A stretch of DNA of 64,000 nucleotides from Actinomadura luteofluorescens. Its GTDB lineage: Bacteria; Actinomycetota; Actinomycetes; Streptosporangiales; Streptosporangiaceae. The first letter of the stretch is position 1, and every line of letters starts with the position of its first letter. The translations under genes and the position numbers were made by a program. The stretch lies in contig NZ_JACCBA010000001.1 in NCBI RefSeq assembly GCF_013409365.1, forward strand, positions 9,176,001 to 9,240,000, written 5' to 3'. Of this stretch, positions 25,342-33,006 are shown one piece after another. The notes under the pieces were generated by a model. It was not told the origin of the DNA, made no database searches, and saw only the letters and a program-made list of their open reading frames with translations.

Positions 25342-26694
25342 TCACCGCCCGATCCCGCGGTAGCCGAACCCGAGGCCGCGCAGCCGCCGGATCGTCTCCG
25401 GCCGGTAGTGCATGCGCCCGTCGAAGATCAGGCACGGCATCGCGACCCGCCGCCGCAGCCGCTCCAGGTCGAGGTCGCGGAACTGCCGGTGCCCGGCGAG
25501 GAGGGCGACGGCGTCGGCGCCCCGCACCGCCTGGTCGAGGTCGTCGACGGGGAAGCCGCCCACCTGCGACCGGATGAGCTCCTTCTCGGCGAGGGGGTCG
25601 AAGATCCGGACCTCCGCGCCCGCCGCCAGCAGGGCTCGGACCACCCCCGTGACGGGGGTGTTGCGCAGGTCGCCGGTGTCGTTCTTGAAGGCCGCGCCGA
25701 GAACGGCGATCCGCGCCGAGGCCAGGTCCTTGCCCATCTTCGCGAGGCCGTCCCTGAGGACCTCGTAGGCGTACTCGGGCATGGCGTCGTTGACGCGCCG
25801 CGCCGTCTCCACCGTCCGCAGCCGGACGCCGCGGTCGCGGGCGGTGCGCCAGGTCATCCACGGGTCCTTGGTCAGGCACGGTCCGCCGACGCCCGCGCCG
25901 GGCCGCAGGATGTTCACCCGCCCGTCCCCCTTGGGCAGCGAGTTCGCCGCGGCGATCACCTCCATCACGTCGACCTCGAACAGCGCGCAGAACCGGGCCA
26001 GCTCGTTGGCCATCGCGACGTTCGCGTCGATCCACCAGTTGTTGGCCAGCTTCACGATCTCGGCGATGTCGGCCGTGGGCACGATCCGGACGGGCACGTC
26101 CAGCGCCGCCTTCCAGAACCGGGCCGCCGCCGCCGTGCTGCCGGGGCCGCACCCGCCGACGACGACGGTGAGCTCGCGCAGCTGGGCCAGCGCGTCCCCC
26201 TCGGCCAGCCGCTCCGGGCAGTAGGCGAGGCCGAAGTCCCGGCCCTCCACCAGGCCGCCGCTCTCCAGCAGGGGGACGACCAGCGTGCGCGTGGTCCCCG
26301 GGGCGACGGTGCTCTTGAGGATGACCAGCTGGCCGGGCCGCAGCCGGGGTGCGAGCTGGCGGCACACCTCTTCGAGCTGGGCGGTCAGCAGGGCGCCGTT
26401 CCCGTCGACGGGCGTGCCGACCGTGATGAGCACGACGTCGGCGTCCTCCAGGGCGTCGTAGTCGGTGGTGCACGCCAGCCGCCCGCTCGCGACGAGCGGG
26501 GCCAGTGCCTCGGCCAGCCCGGGCTCGGGGACCGCGCGGCGGCCGGCCCGCAGCCCGGCGATCATCGATGCGTCGCTGTCGATGCCGACGACGCTCATGC
26601 CGCGCTCCGCCAGCGCCGCCCCGAGGCACGAGCCGATGTAGCCGAACCCCAGGATCGCGATCCGCGGGCTGGGAGAGTCTGACAGGAATTCCAT
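25342..26694 (-). CDS. UDP-glucose/nucleotide-sugar 6-dehydrogenase
   Basis: 450 aa, ATG with GGAGG 5 nt upstream. N-terminal Rossmann IAILGFGYIGSCLG, LKSTVAPGTT, YCPERLAEG, central NNWWIDANVAMANE, catalytic-Cys motif GGPCLTKDPW, and C-terminal VLGAAFKNDTGDLRNTP. These define the UDP-glucose/UDP-ManNAc dehydrogenase superfamily. CalS8 of calicheamicin is such an enzyme. Paired with the SDR at 7280 it would supply UDP-glucuronate and then a UDP-pentose. It is its own transcription unit diverging from the sulfur operon. Confidence 0.9.
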   Translation of the reverse strand: MEFLSDSPSPRIAILGFGYIGSCLGAALAERGMSVVGIDSDASMIAGLRAGRRAVPEPGLAEALAPLVASGRLACTTDYDALEDADVVLITVGTPVDGNGALLTAQLEEVCRQLAPRLRPGQLVILKSTVAPGTTRTLVVPLLESGGLVEGRDFGLAYCPERLAEGDALAQLRELTVVVGGCGPGSTAAAARFWKAALDVPVRIVPTADIAEIVKLANNWWIDANVAMANELARFCALFEVDVMEVIAAANSLPKGDGRVNILRPGAGVGGPCLTKDPWMTWRTARDRGVRLRTVETARRVNDAMPEYAYEVLRDGLAKMGKDLASARIAVLGAAFKNDTGDLRNTPVTGVVRALLAAGAEVRIFDPLAEKELIRSQVGGFPVDDLDQAVRGADAVALLAGHRQFRDLDLERLRRRVAMPCLIFDGRMHYRPETIRRLRGLGFGYRGIGR

Positions 26695-26723
26695 GGTCGC
26701 CTCCGACGCCGCCGGACATAGTT

Positions 26724-26741
26724 ACAATATATTACTAAAGT
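26724..26741 (-). promoter_or_regulatory. AT-rich 18-bp dyad (nucleotide-sugar dehydrogenase promoter)
   Basis: On the minus strand ACTTTA-GTAATAT-ATTGT, 30 nt before the ATG at 26694. Confidence 0.5.
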
Positions 26742-26844
26742 GATGTTGTCCCGGGCTGGCCTGCGAGACCCTCGCTTGGCACCGGGAATGCTGCTCGTGC
26801 GCGGGGAGCTTCCGGGCGGCGTCCTTGGAGTCGCCCGATCAAGT

Positions 26845-26862
26845 GCTATATGATAGTTAAGT
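26845..26862 (+). promoter_or_regulatory. AT-rich 18-bp dyad (sulfur operon promoter)
   Basis: GCTATA-TGATAGT-TAAGT, 36 nt before the first gene of the six-gene plus-strand operon. Very close to the element at 2409 (both contain GTGCTATAT and TTAAGT at the same distance). Confidence 0.55.
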
Positions 26863-26897
26863 GAGTGACCTCGCGCTCGTGACCTCCGGAACGGGAG

Positions 26898-27695
26898 ATG
26901 GTGACCGAGGAACGCCCTGCCGGCGTCGATCTGTCCTCGCTGGCGCAGCGCCATGTCGACCAGTGGGCCCCCGCGGGCGGACGCGGCCCCGCGATCGCCC
27001 GCCTGGCCCGGACCGCCGTACGGCTGGACGAGGGCTACTGCCGGGCCGTGGCGGCGTACTACGACCGCGCGCCCCTGCGCGCCGACGACGCGGGTCTGCG
27101 CCGGCGCTACGCGCGGTTGAGGCGGCAGAACCTCCGGCAGTTCCGGTCGATCGTCGAGGCCGGCATCGAGATCGCGCCGTGGCTCGGGGAGGGGCAGCCG
27201 TACAAGGGGTCGCGGGACCTGCGCGAGAGCGTGCACCGGACCGGGAGGCTCCACGTCTACCTGACCAGCTCGGGCCACGGGCCGTCGCCGGCCGCCGGGG
27301 ACCATCCGCTGTCGGGGCCTTCGGGCGTCGTGGTCGACGGCGTGGAGTTCTGCCACAACGACCTCTTCCGGGCCGTGCACGACATCTTCGGGCACGTGAT
27401 GCTCGGCCACGGGTTCGGGCCCAAGGGGGAGTTCCTCGCGGCCTTCTGCCACATGCACACGTACTCGCGCGACGTGCGTCCCATCCTGTTCACCGAGCAG
27501 ATCGGCCAGATCTGCTGGTTCTTCTACGGCCCGCACCTGCTGGACGGCGCGGGCGCGCTGCCGGGGCCCGGCGACCCCGGTCATCTGCCGCCGTCCCGCC
27601 GCCCGTACCCGGAGCAGAAGGTCTTCGCGTTCCCGGCGCGGTTCCTCGACGCGTTCACGAGCCTGTTCCAGCCCGAGAGGAGTCCGGATGACTGA
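26898..27695 (+). CDS. HDxFGH-motif protein, putative metal-dependent oxygenase of unknown function
   Basis: 265 aa; GGGAG overlaps the region just before ATG 26898 (GTG 26901 is an alternative). The conserved-looking core is FCHNDLFRAVHDIFGH (His161, Asp162, His166) followed by GPKGEFLAAF (Glu178), HMHTYS and LFTEQIGQICWFFYGPH. The HxxxxH plus Glu arrangement recalls the Fe ligands of aromatic amino acid hydroxylases (motif PDxxHExxGH), but overall similarity is low and I do not recognise the family by name. It overlaps the cysteine desulfurase by 8 nt and leads the sulfur operon, so its substrate may be an amino acid or the product core. Confidence 0.55.
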   Translation: MVTEERPAGVDLSSLAQRHVDQWAPAGGRGPAIARLARTAVRLDEGYCRAVAAYYDRAPLRADDAGLRRRYARLRRQNLRQFRSIVEAGIEIAPWLGEGQPYKGSRDLRESVHRTGRLHVYLTSSGHGPSPAAGDHPLSGPSGVVVDGVEFCHNDLFRAVHDIFGHVMLGHGFGPKGEFLAAFCHMHTYSRDVRPILFTEQIGQICWFFYGPHLLDGAGALPGPGDPGHLPPSRRPYPEQKVFAFPARFLDAFTSLFQPERSPDD

Positions 27696-28995
27696 CGTGA
27701 TGCCGCAGGGAGGGGGATCTCCGGTACGGCTCGCGGACCAGGCGTTCCTTCCCAGATCCATCAGGGACGACTTCCCGATCCTGGCGGGCGGGCGGGGCGG
27801 CGATCCGCTCGTCTACCTCGACAACGCCGCGACGGCGCAGAAGCCGCGCGCGGTCCTCGACGCACTCGTCGACTACTACTCGACGGCGAACAGCAACGTG
27901 GGCCGCGGCCACTACCGGCTGAGCATGGCCTCCACCGACCTCTACGAGGAGGCGCGCGAGACCGTCCGGCAGGCGCTCGGCGCCGAGCACGCCGACGAGA
28001 TCGTGTTCACCCGGGGCACCACGGACGCGGTGAACCTGATCGCGGACGGCTTCGGCGCCCGGCTGGTCGGCGAGGGGGACCAGGTCGTCGTCACCGGGAT
28101 GGAGCACAACTCCAACCTGCTGCCGTGGCGGCGGCTCTGCGAGCGGGCGGGGGCGGAGCTGGTGGTCGCCCCCGTCGACGAGCGGGGCGCCGTCGACGTC
28201 GCGGCCTTCGCCGCCGTGCTCGGCCCCCGCGTCCGGATCGCAGCCGTCGCCCACGTGTCCAACGTGCTGGGGACCGTCAACCCGGTCCGCGCGATGATCG
28301 CCGAGGCGCACCGGCGCGGTGTCCCGGTCGTCGTGGACGGCGCCCAGGCGGTGCCGCACGCGCCGGTGGACGTGCGCGGGCTCGACGCCGACTTCTACTG
28401 CTTCTCGGGGCACAAGGCCTACGGCCCGATGGGCACCGGGGCCCTGTACGGCAAGCGGGACCTGCTCGCGGAGCTGCCGCCGTACCAGGTCGGCGGGGGG
28501 ACGGTGAAGGGCGTGAGCCACACCGAGCCGGTCCGCTACGTTCCCGTGCCCGCCCGGTTCGAGGCGGGCACCCCGAACGTCGCGGGAGCCGTCGCCCTGG
28601 CCGCCGCGCTGCGCTACGTCCGCGATCTCGGCTGGGACGCCGTGCGGCGGCACGACGAGGCGCTGGTGCGGTACGCGGTCGAATCGCTGGGGCGGATCGG
28701 CGGCGTGCGGGTGGTCGGCGACCCTGCCGCCGCGCCCAGCGGGATCGTGTCCTTCGTCGTCGACGGCATCCATCCCTACGACGTCGGCGGGCATCTGGAC
28801 CGCCACGGCGTGGCCGTGCGCAGCGGCGTGCACTGCGCCAGCACCTTCCTGGACGACATGGGCCTGCTCGGAACCGTGCGGATGTCGTTCGCCGTCTACA
28901 ACACCGCCGAGGAGATCGACGTCGTGGCCGGCGCCCTGCGCTCGGTGCGACCCGGCTCGTGGACCGCCGACCACCCGACCACGCGGTTCCTCTGA
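27688..28995 (+). CDS. SufS-type (group II) cysteine desulfurase
   Basis: 435 aa. YLDNAATAQKP, TRGTTDAVNLIA, MEHNSNLLPW, HVSNVLGT, FSGHKAYGPMGTG with PLP Lys243, and the catalytic-Cys loop RSGVHCAST with Cys383 are all present. It turns Cys into Ala plus enzyme persulfide. There is no SufU, SufBCD or IscU next to it, which argues against Fe-S assembly. With the carrier at 24070 and the gamma-lyase-family enzyme that follows after 1 nt it looks dedicated to secondary metabolism. Confidence 0.92.
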   Translation: MTDVMPQGGGSPVRLADQAFLPRSIRDDFPILAGGRGGDPLVYLDNAATAQKPRAVLDALVDYYSTANSNVGRGHYRLSMASTDLYEEARETVRQALGAEHADEIVFTRGTTDAVNLIADGFGARLVGEGDQVVVTGMEHNSNLLPWRRLCERAGAELVVAPVDERGAVDVAAFAAVLGPRVRIAAVAHVSNVLGTVNPVRAMIAEAHRRGVPVVVDGAQAVPHAPVDVRGLDADFYCFSGHKAYGPMGTGALYGKRDLLAELPPYQVGGGTVKGVSHTEPVRYVPVPARFEAGTPNVAGAVALAAALRYVRDLGWDAVRRHDEALVRYAVESLGRIGGVRVVGDPAAAPSGIVSFVVDGIHPYDVGGHLDRHGVAVRSGVHCASTFLDDMGLLGTVRMSFAVYNTAEEIDVVAGALRSVRPGSWTADHPTTRFL

Positions 28996-28996
28996 C

Positions 28997-30115
28997 ATGC
29001 GCTTCGACACGAGGCTGGTCCACCTCGGCCAGGAAGCCGACGGCGCCACCGGGGACGTCGTGCCGCCCGTCCACGTCGCCGCGACGTTCGAGCGGCGGGT
29101 CCAGGATCCGCTGCGCTACTTCTACTCGCGCGGCGAGAACCCGACGCGCGAGGCCCTCGAACGATGCCTGGCCGGGCTGGAGGACGCCCGCTTCGCCCTC
29201 GCCTTCGCCTCCGGGCAGGCGGCGGGGACGACGGCGCTCTCCCTGCTGCGCCCCGGCCGCAGGCTGATCGCCTCGGACGACGTGTACGGCGGCACCCGTT
29301 CGCTGTTCGCGCTGCTCGGCCGGTACGGCATCACCGTGGACCACGTCGACCTCACCGACGCGGGCGCGCTCGACGCGGCGCTCGGCGACGACGTGGACAT
29401 GATCTGGGTGGAGGCGCCGACCAACCCGCTGCTCAAGGTCGCCGACCTCTCGGTGGTGTGCGAGCGGGCCCGGCGGGCGGGCGCCCGCGTGGTGGTGGAC
29501 AATACCCTCGCCGGCCCGGCCCTGCAGCGGCCGCTGCGGTTCGGCGCCGACATCACCCTGTACAGCACCACCAAGTCGATCGCCGGCCACTCCGACGTCA
29601 TCGGCGGCGCCCTGGTCTACGACGACGAGGAACTGCACCGCGAGCTGGCGTCCCACCGCACCACCACGGGCGGCGTGCCCGGCGGCATCGACTGCTTCCT
29701 GGTGCACCGCGGGCTCAAGACGCTCTCGCTGCGCGTGGCCCGGCAGGTGGGCAACGCGGAGGCGATCGCCACCGCGCTGCGCGGGAGCGAGCGGGTGGGC
29801 GCCGTCCACTATCCGGGGCTGCCCGAGCATCCGCAGCACGAGGTGGCGGCCCGGCAGATGTCGGCGCCGGGGTCGATCCTGAGTTTCGAGTACCTGGGCG
29901 ATCCGGAGAAGCTCCTGGACCGGGTGCGGCTGTACGCGTGCGCGGTCAGCCTCGGCGGCGTGCGCTCGCTCATCGAGTGCCCCGCCATGATGACCCACGC
30001 CTCCGTGCCCCGCGAGGTCCGGGGGGCGCTGGGCATCTCCGACGACCTCATCCGGGTGTCGGCGGGCATCGAGGACCCCGCCGACCTGGTGCGGGACCTG
30101 ATGGACGCGCTCTGA
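28997..30115 (+). CDS. Cystathionine/methionine gamma-lyase-family PLP enzyme
   Basis: 372 aa, starting 1 nt after the desulfurase stop. Cys/Met-metabolism PLP motifs: YFYSRGENPTREALE, FASGQAAGT, DDVYGGT with PLP-stacking Tyr97, VDNTLAGP, and LYSTTKSIAGHSDVIGG with Lys193. Calicheamicin CalE6 is a methionine gamma-lyase of this family. The residue after YG, a Cys in Pseudomonas methionine gamma-lyase, is Gly here, so cystathionine gamma-lyase or synthase activity is equally possible. With the next gene it could form a methanethiol or homocysteine loop. Confidence 0.88.
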   Translation: MRFDTRLVHLGQEADGATGDVVPPVHVAATFERRVQDPLRYFYSRGENPTREALERCLAGLEDARFALAFASGQAAGTTALSLLRPGRRLIASDDVYGGTRSLFALLGRYGITVDHVDLTDAGALDAALGDDVDMIWVEAPTNPLLKVADLSVVCERARRAGARVVVDNTLAGPALQRPLRFGADITLYSTTKSIAGHSDVIGGALVYDDEELHRELASHRTTTGGVPGGIDCFLVHRGLKTLSLRVARQVGNAEAIATALRGSERVGAVHYPGLPEHPQHEVAARQMSAPGSILSFEYLGDPEKLLDRVRLYACAVSLGGVRSLIECPAMMTHASVPREVRGALGISDDLIRVSAGIEDPADLVRDLMDAL

Positions 30116-30133
30116 ACTGCGGAGGGATGACAC

Positions 30134-31078
30134 ATGAACGACCTATCCGGGGGCCGCCGGTCCGGAAGCGGCGGACCCCTGTGGCTGGACGGCGGGACCG
30201 CGACCGAACTGCAGCGCGCCGGCATGAGCGTCGACGGGCCGTGGTGGACCAACCGGGCCATGAACTCCGAGGCCGCCCGCACGCGGTTGCGCGGGATCCA
30301 CCAGGGCTACCTGGACGCCGGAGCGCAGGTGATCACCGCGAACACCTTCCGGTCCAACCTGCGGGCGCTCAGCCGCCTCGGCCTCTTCGACGCCGGCCTG
30401 GCGTGGATGGTGCACGCCGCCGTCGGCGTCGCCGAGTCGGCGGTGCGGGCCTGCCAGGACGGGCGGGCGCCGGACGCCGGCCGCCCGCGGATCGCGGGCT
30501 CGGTGGGGCCCGTCGAGGACTGCTACCGGCCCGACCTCGTCCCTCCCGACGACGAGCTGCGGGCCGAGCACCGCTGGCTGGCGACGGAACTGATGCGGGT
30601 GGGCGTGGACCTCGTCCTGGTCGAGACGATGAACTCCGAGCGGGAGGCGCGCATCGCGCTGGAGGAGGTGCGGCGGGCGGGCGCGCGGGCCTGGGTCGGC
30701 TTCGTGTGCGACGCCGACGCCCGGCTGCTGTCGGGGGAGAAGCTGACCGAGGCGGCCGCCGCCGTCGAACGCGACGGCGCCGAGGCCGTCCTCGTCAACT
30801 GCACCGGCCCGGCCGACAGCGAGACGGCGCTGCGGGCGCTGCGGGACGCCTGCTCGGGCCCGATCGGCGCCTACCCCAACATCGAGGACCGCGACGGCAT
30901 CCCCCGTTCGGCGCACGTCGACCGGCACGTGCCCGCCGCGCTGGGGCCCGACGAGTTCGCCGACCTGATCGCCCGCTGGGACGCGGAGTTCTCCCTCGAC
31001 GTGGCCGGCGGCTGCTGCGGCACCACGCCGGCCCATCTGGCCGCGGCCCGCGACCGGCTGCCGCGGAGCGGGCGATGA
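30134..31078 (+). CDS. Homocysteine S-methyltransferase family protein
   Basis: 314 aa, ATG after GGAGG. N-terminal LWLDGGTATELQRAG, ANTFRSN, GSVGPVEDCY, and the three Zn-binding Cys in VNCTGP and GGCCGTTP mark the MmuM/BHMT group. These move a methyl group from S-methylmethionine, SAM or betaine to homocysteine. In operon with the gamma-lyase-family enzyme it could regenerate methionine for methanethiol release, or methylate another thiol such as a 4-thiosugar. The latter is speculative. Confidence 0.88.
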   Translation: MNDLSGGRRSGSGGPLWLDGGTATELQRAGMSVDGPWWTNRAMNSEAARTRLRGIHQGYLDAGAQVITANTFRSNLRALSRLGLFDAGLAWMVHAAVGVAESAVRACQDGRAPDAGRPRIAGSVGPVEDCYRPDLVPPDDELRAEHRWLATELMRVGVDLVLVETMNSEREARIALEEVRRAGARAWVGFVCDADARLLSGEKLTEAAAAVERDGAEAVLVNCTGPADSETALRALRDACSGPIGAYPNIEDRDGIPRSAHVDRHVPAALGPDEFADLIARWDAEFSLDVAGGCCGTTPAHLAAARDRLPRSGR

Positions 31079-31115
31079 GGGTCGGCGAGGCCGCCCGCCG
31101 GGCGCGGACCGGCTC

Positions 31116-32114
31116 ATGAGGATCCTCGTGACCGGCGGCGCCGGGTTCGTCGGGTCCCACTACGTGCGCCGGCTCCTCGGCCCGGAGCGCGCCGGAGGCG
31201 GCGCGCACCAGGTCACGGTGCTGGACAAGCTCACCTACGCCGGCAACCCGGCCAACCTCGACCCCGTGCGCCGCGCGCCGGGCTTCGCCTTCGTCCACGG
31301 CGACGTCGCCGATCCCGCGGTGGTCGACGAGCTCGTCGCCGCTCACGACGCGATCGTCCACTTCGCCGCGGAGTCCCACGTCGACCGGTCGATCCGGTGC
31401 GCCCAGGACTTCGTGGTCACCAACGTCCTCGGCACGCAGACGCTGCTGGAGGCGGCGCGGCGCCACGGCACGGCCCCGTTCGTGCACGTGTCGACCGACG
31501 AGGTGTACGGGCCGATCGGGACGGGGCGGTGGAGCGAGCGGGCTCCGCTGGCGCCCGGCAACCCGTACGCGGCGTCCAAGGCCGCGGCCGACCTCGTCGT
31601 GCTCGCCTGCCACCGGACGTTCGGGATGGACGTCCGGATCACCCGGGGCTCCAACACCTACGGCCCGTACCAGTTCCCCGAGAAGATCGTCCCGCTGTTC
31701 GTCACCGAGCTGCTCGACGGGGGGAAGGCGCCGCTGTACGGCGACGGGCTCCACGTCCGCGAGTGGCTCCACGTCGACGACCACTGCCGCGCCGTGCACC
31801 TGGCGCTGACGAGGGGGCGGGCGGGCGAGGTCTACAACGTCGGCGGGGTGCCGCTGACCAACCGCGAGCTGACCGGCCGGCTGCTCGCCCAGTGCGGCGC
31901 GGGCTGGGAGGCGGTGTCGTACGTGGAGGACCGCAGGGGGCACGACCGCCGGTACGCGATGGACTGCACGAAGATCGCGTCGGAGCTCGGGTTCCGGCCC
32001 CGCCGGGACCTCGCGGCCGGCCTCGCGGAGACCGTCGCCTGGTACCGGGACAACCGCGAGTGGTGGGAGCCGCTCACGATGCACGTGCCGCGGGACGTGG
32101 AGGTGAACTCGTGA
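31116..32114 (+). CDS. rmlB: dTDP-glucose 4,6-dehydratase
   Basis: 332 aa. ILVTGGAGFVGSHYV, FAAESHVDRSI, VSTDEVYG (the Thr-Asp-Glu dehydration triad), YAASKAAADL with Tyr/Lys, RGSNTYGPYQFPEKIVPL and GDGLHVREWLHVDDH are textbook RmlB features. It makes dTDP-4-keto-6-deoxyglucose, the common precursor for the 2,3-dehydratase and the DegT aminotransferase. No rmlA is seen in the window. The stop overlaps the next start as GTGA. Confidence 0.96.
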   Translation: MRILVTGGAGFVGSHYVRRLLGPERAGGGAHQVTVLDKLTYAGNPANLDPVRRAPGFAFVHGDVADPAVVDELVAAHDAIVHFAAESHVDRSIRCAQDFVVTNVLGTQTLLEAARRHGTAPFVHVSTDEVYGPIGTGRWSERAPLAPGNPYAASKAAADLVVLACHRTFGMDVRITRGSNTYGPYQFPEKIVPLFVTELLDGGKAPLYGDGLHVREWLHVDDHCRAVHLALTRGRAGEVYNVGGVPLTNRELTGRLLAQCGAGWEAVSYVEDRRGHDRRYAMDCTKIASELGFRPRRDLAAGLAETVAWYRDNREWWEPLTMHVPRDVEVNS

Positions 32115-32983
32115 CGGCCGCGAACATCGACCCGGCCGCCGTCAAGCAGGGGCAGCGGGCCTCCTGGGACGCCCTCAGCGCGAACTGGGAGGCGGTGGGG
32201 GAGCGGTTCGAGCTGGGCGCGGCCGCGGTGACGGAGCGGCTGCTCGACGCCGGCGGCGTGCGGGCGGGCCACGCGGTCCTGGACGTCGGGACCGGGCACG
32301 GGGAGCCCGCCCTGACGGCGGCCCGGCGGGTGGGGCCCGCCGGGCGGGTGACCGGAGTGGACATCTCCCCGGCGATGCTCGACCTGGCCAGGCGCCGGGC
32401 CGAGGGCACGCCCAACATCGGGTTCGCCGAGGCGGACGTGGAGTCCATCGACCTGCCGGCGGCCTCGTTCGACGTCGTGCTCAGCCGCTGGGGGCTGATG
32501 TTCGCGGTGGACCACGTCGCCGCGTTCCGCGGCCTCGCCCGCCTCCTGGTCCCGGGGGGCGTGCTCGCCGCGGCGGTCTGGGGCGAGGCGCCCGGCGCGC
32601 CGACGATCTCGCTGGGCTTCCGGGTGCTGAGCGAGCGGCTCGAACTGCCGCCCCCGCCGCCGGGCACGCCGGGCCCGTTCAGCATGGCCGACCCGGAGCC
32701 GCTCGCCGCCGAGCTGGCCGCGGCGGGGTTCACCGACGTGTCGGTGACGGAGTTCGTCGTGCGGTTCCCGTTCGACTCCGTCGAGCAGTGCGTGGCGTTC
32801 ACCAGGGCGGTGACGCCGCCGATGCTGCTGCGGAAGGTCGCCGAGCGCTTCGGGTCCGCGGACGACCCCGGCACGTGGCAGGCCTTCGCCGACGCCACCG
32901 AGCCCTACCGTTCCGGCGACGGGGCCTTCACGCTGCCGTCGACGGCGCTGATCGTCCGGGCCGCCGTCCCCGCCCGTGAGTAG
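32111..32983 (+). CDS. Class I SAM-dependent methyltransferase (UbiE/Coq5-like)
   Basis: 290 aa from a GTG that overlaps the rmlB stop by 4 nt. Motif I VLDVGTGHGEPALTAA, VTGVDISPAML, and motif III GLARLLVPGGVLAAAVWG are clear. The family includes C-, O- and N-methyltransferases and the acceptor cannot be read from sequence. As last gene of the six-gene operon it is coupled to sugar and sulfur genes, so thiol or sugar methylation is possible. It ends 24 bp from the convergent secreted-protein gene. Confidence 0.85.
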   Translation: MTAANIDPAAVKQGQRASWDALSANWEAVGERFELGAAAVTERLLDAGGVRAGHAVLDVGTGHGEPALTAARRVGPAGRVTGVDISPAMLDLARRRAEGTPNIGFAEADVESIDLPAASFDVVLSRWGLMFAVDHVAAFRGLARLLVPGGVLAAAVWGEAPGAPTISLGFRVLSERLELPPPPPGTPGPFSMADPEPLAAELAAAGFTDVSVTEFVVRFPFDSVEQCVAFTRAVTPPMLLRKVAERFGSADDPGTWQAFADATEPYRSGDGAFTLPSTALIVRAAVPARE

Positions 32984-33006
32984 CGCACTGCGCCGGGCCG
33001 CCGGCG

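Noticed and set aside
2401..26870. AT-rich islands as traces of recent insertion or foreign DNA
   Set aside because: They are short, lie only in promoter positions, and share a spaced dyad; flanking genes have uniform GC-rich codon use and there are no transposase genes or target duplications.
27688..28995. SufS as part of Fe-S cluster assembly
   Set aside because: No sufB, sufC, sufD or sufU is adjacent; the neighbours are a gamma-lyase-family gene and a homocysteine methyltransferase gene within a biosynthetic operon.
28997..30115. Firm naming as methionine gamma-lyase
   Set aside because: The Cys characteristic of that enzyme next to the stacking Tyr is replaced by Gly, so cystathionine gamma-lyase/synthase activity cannot be excluded.
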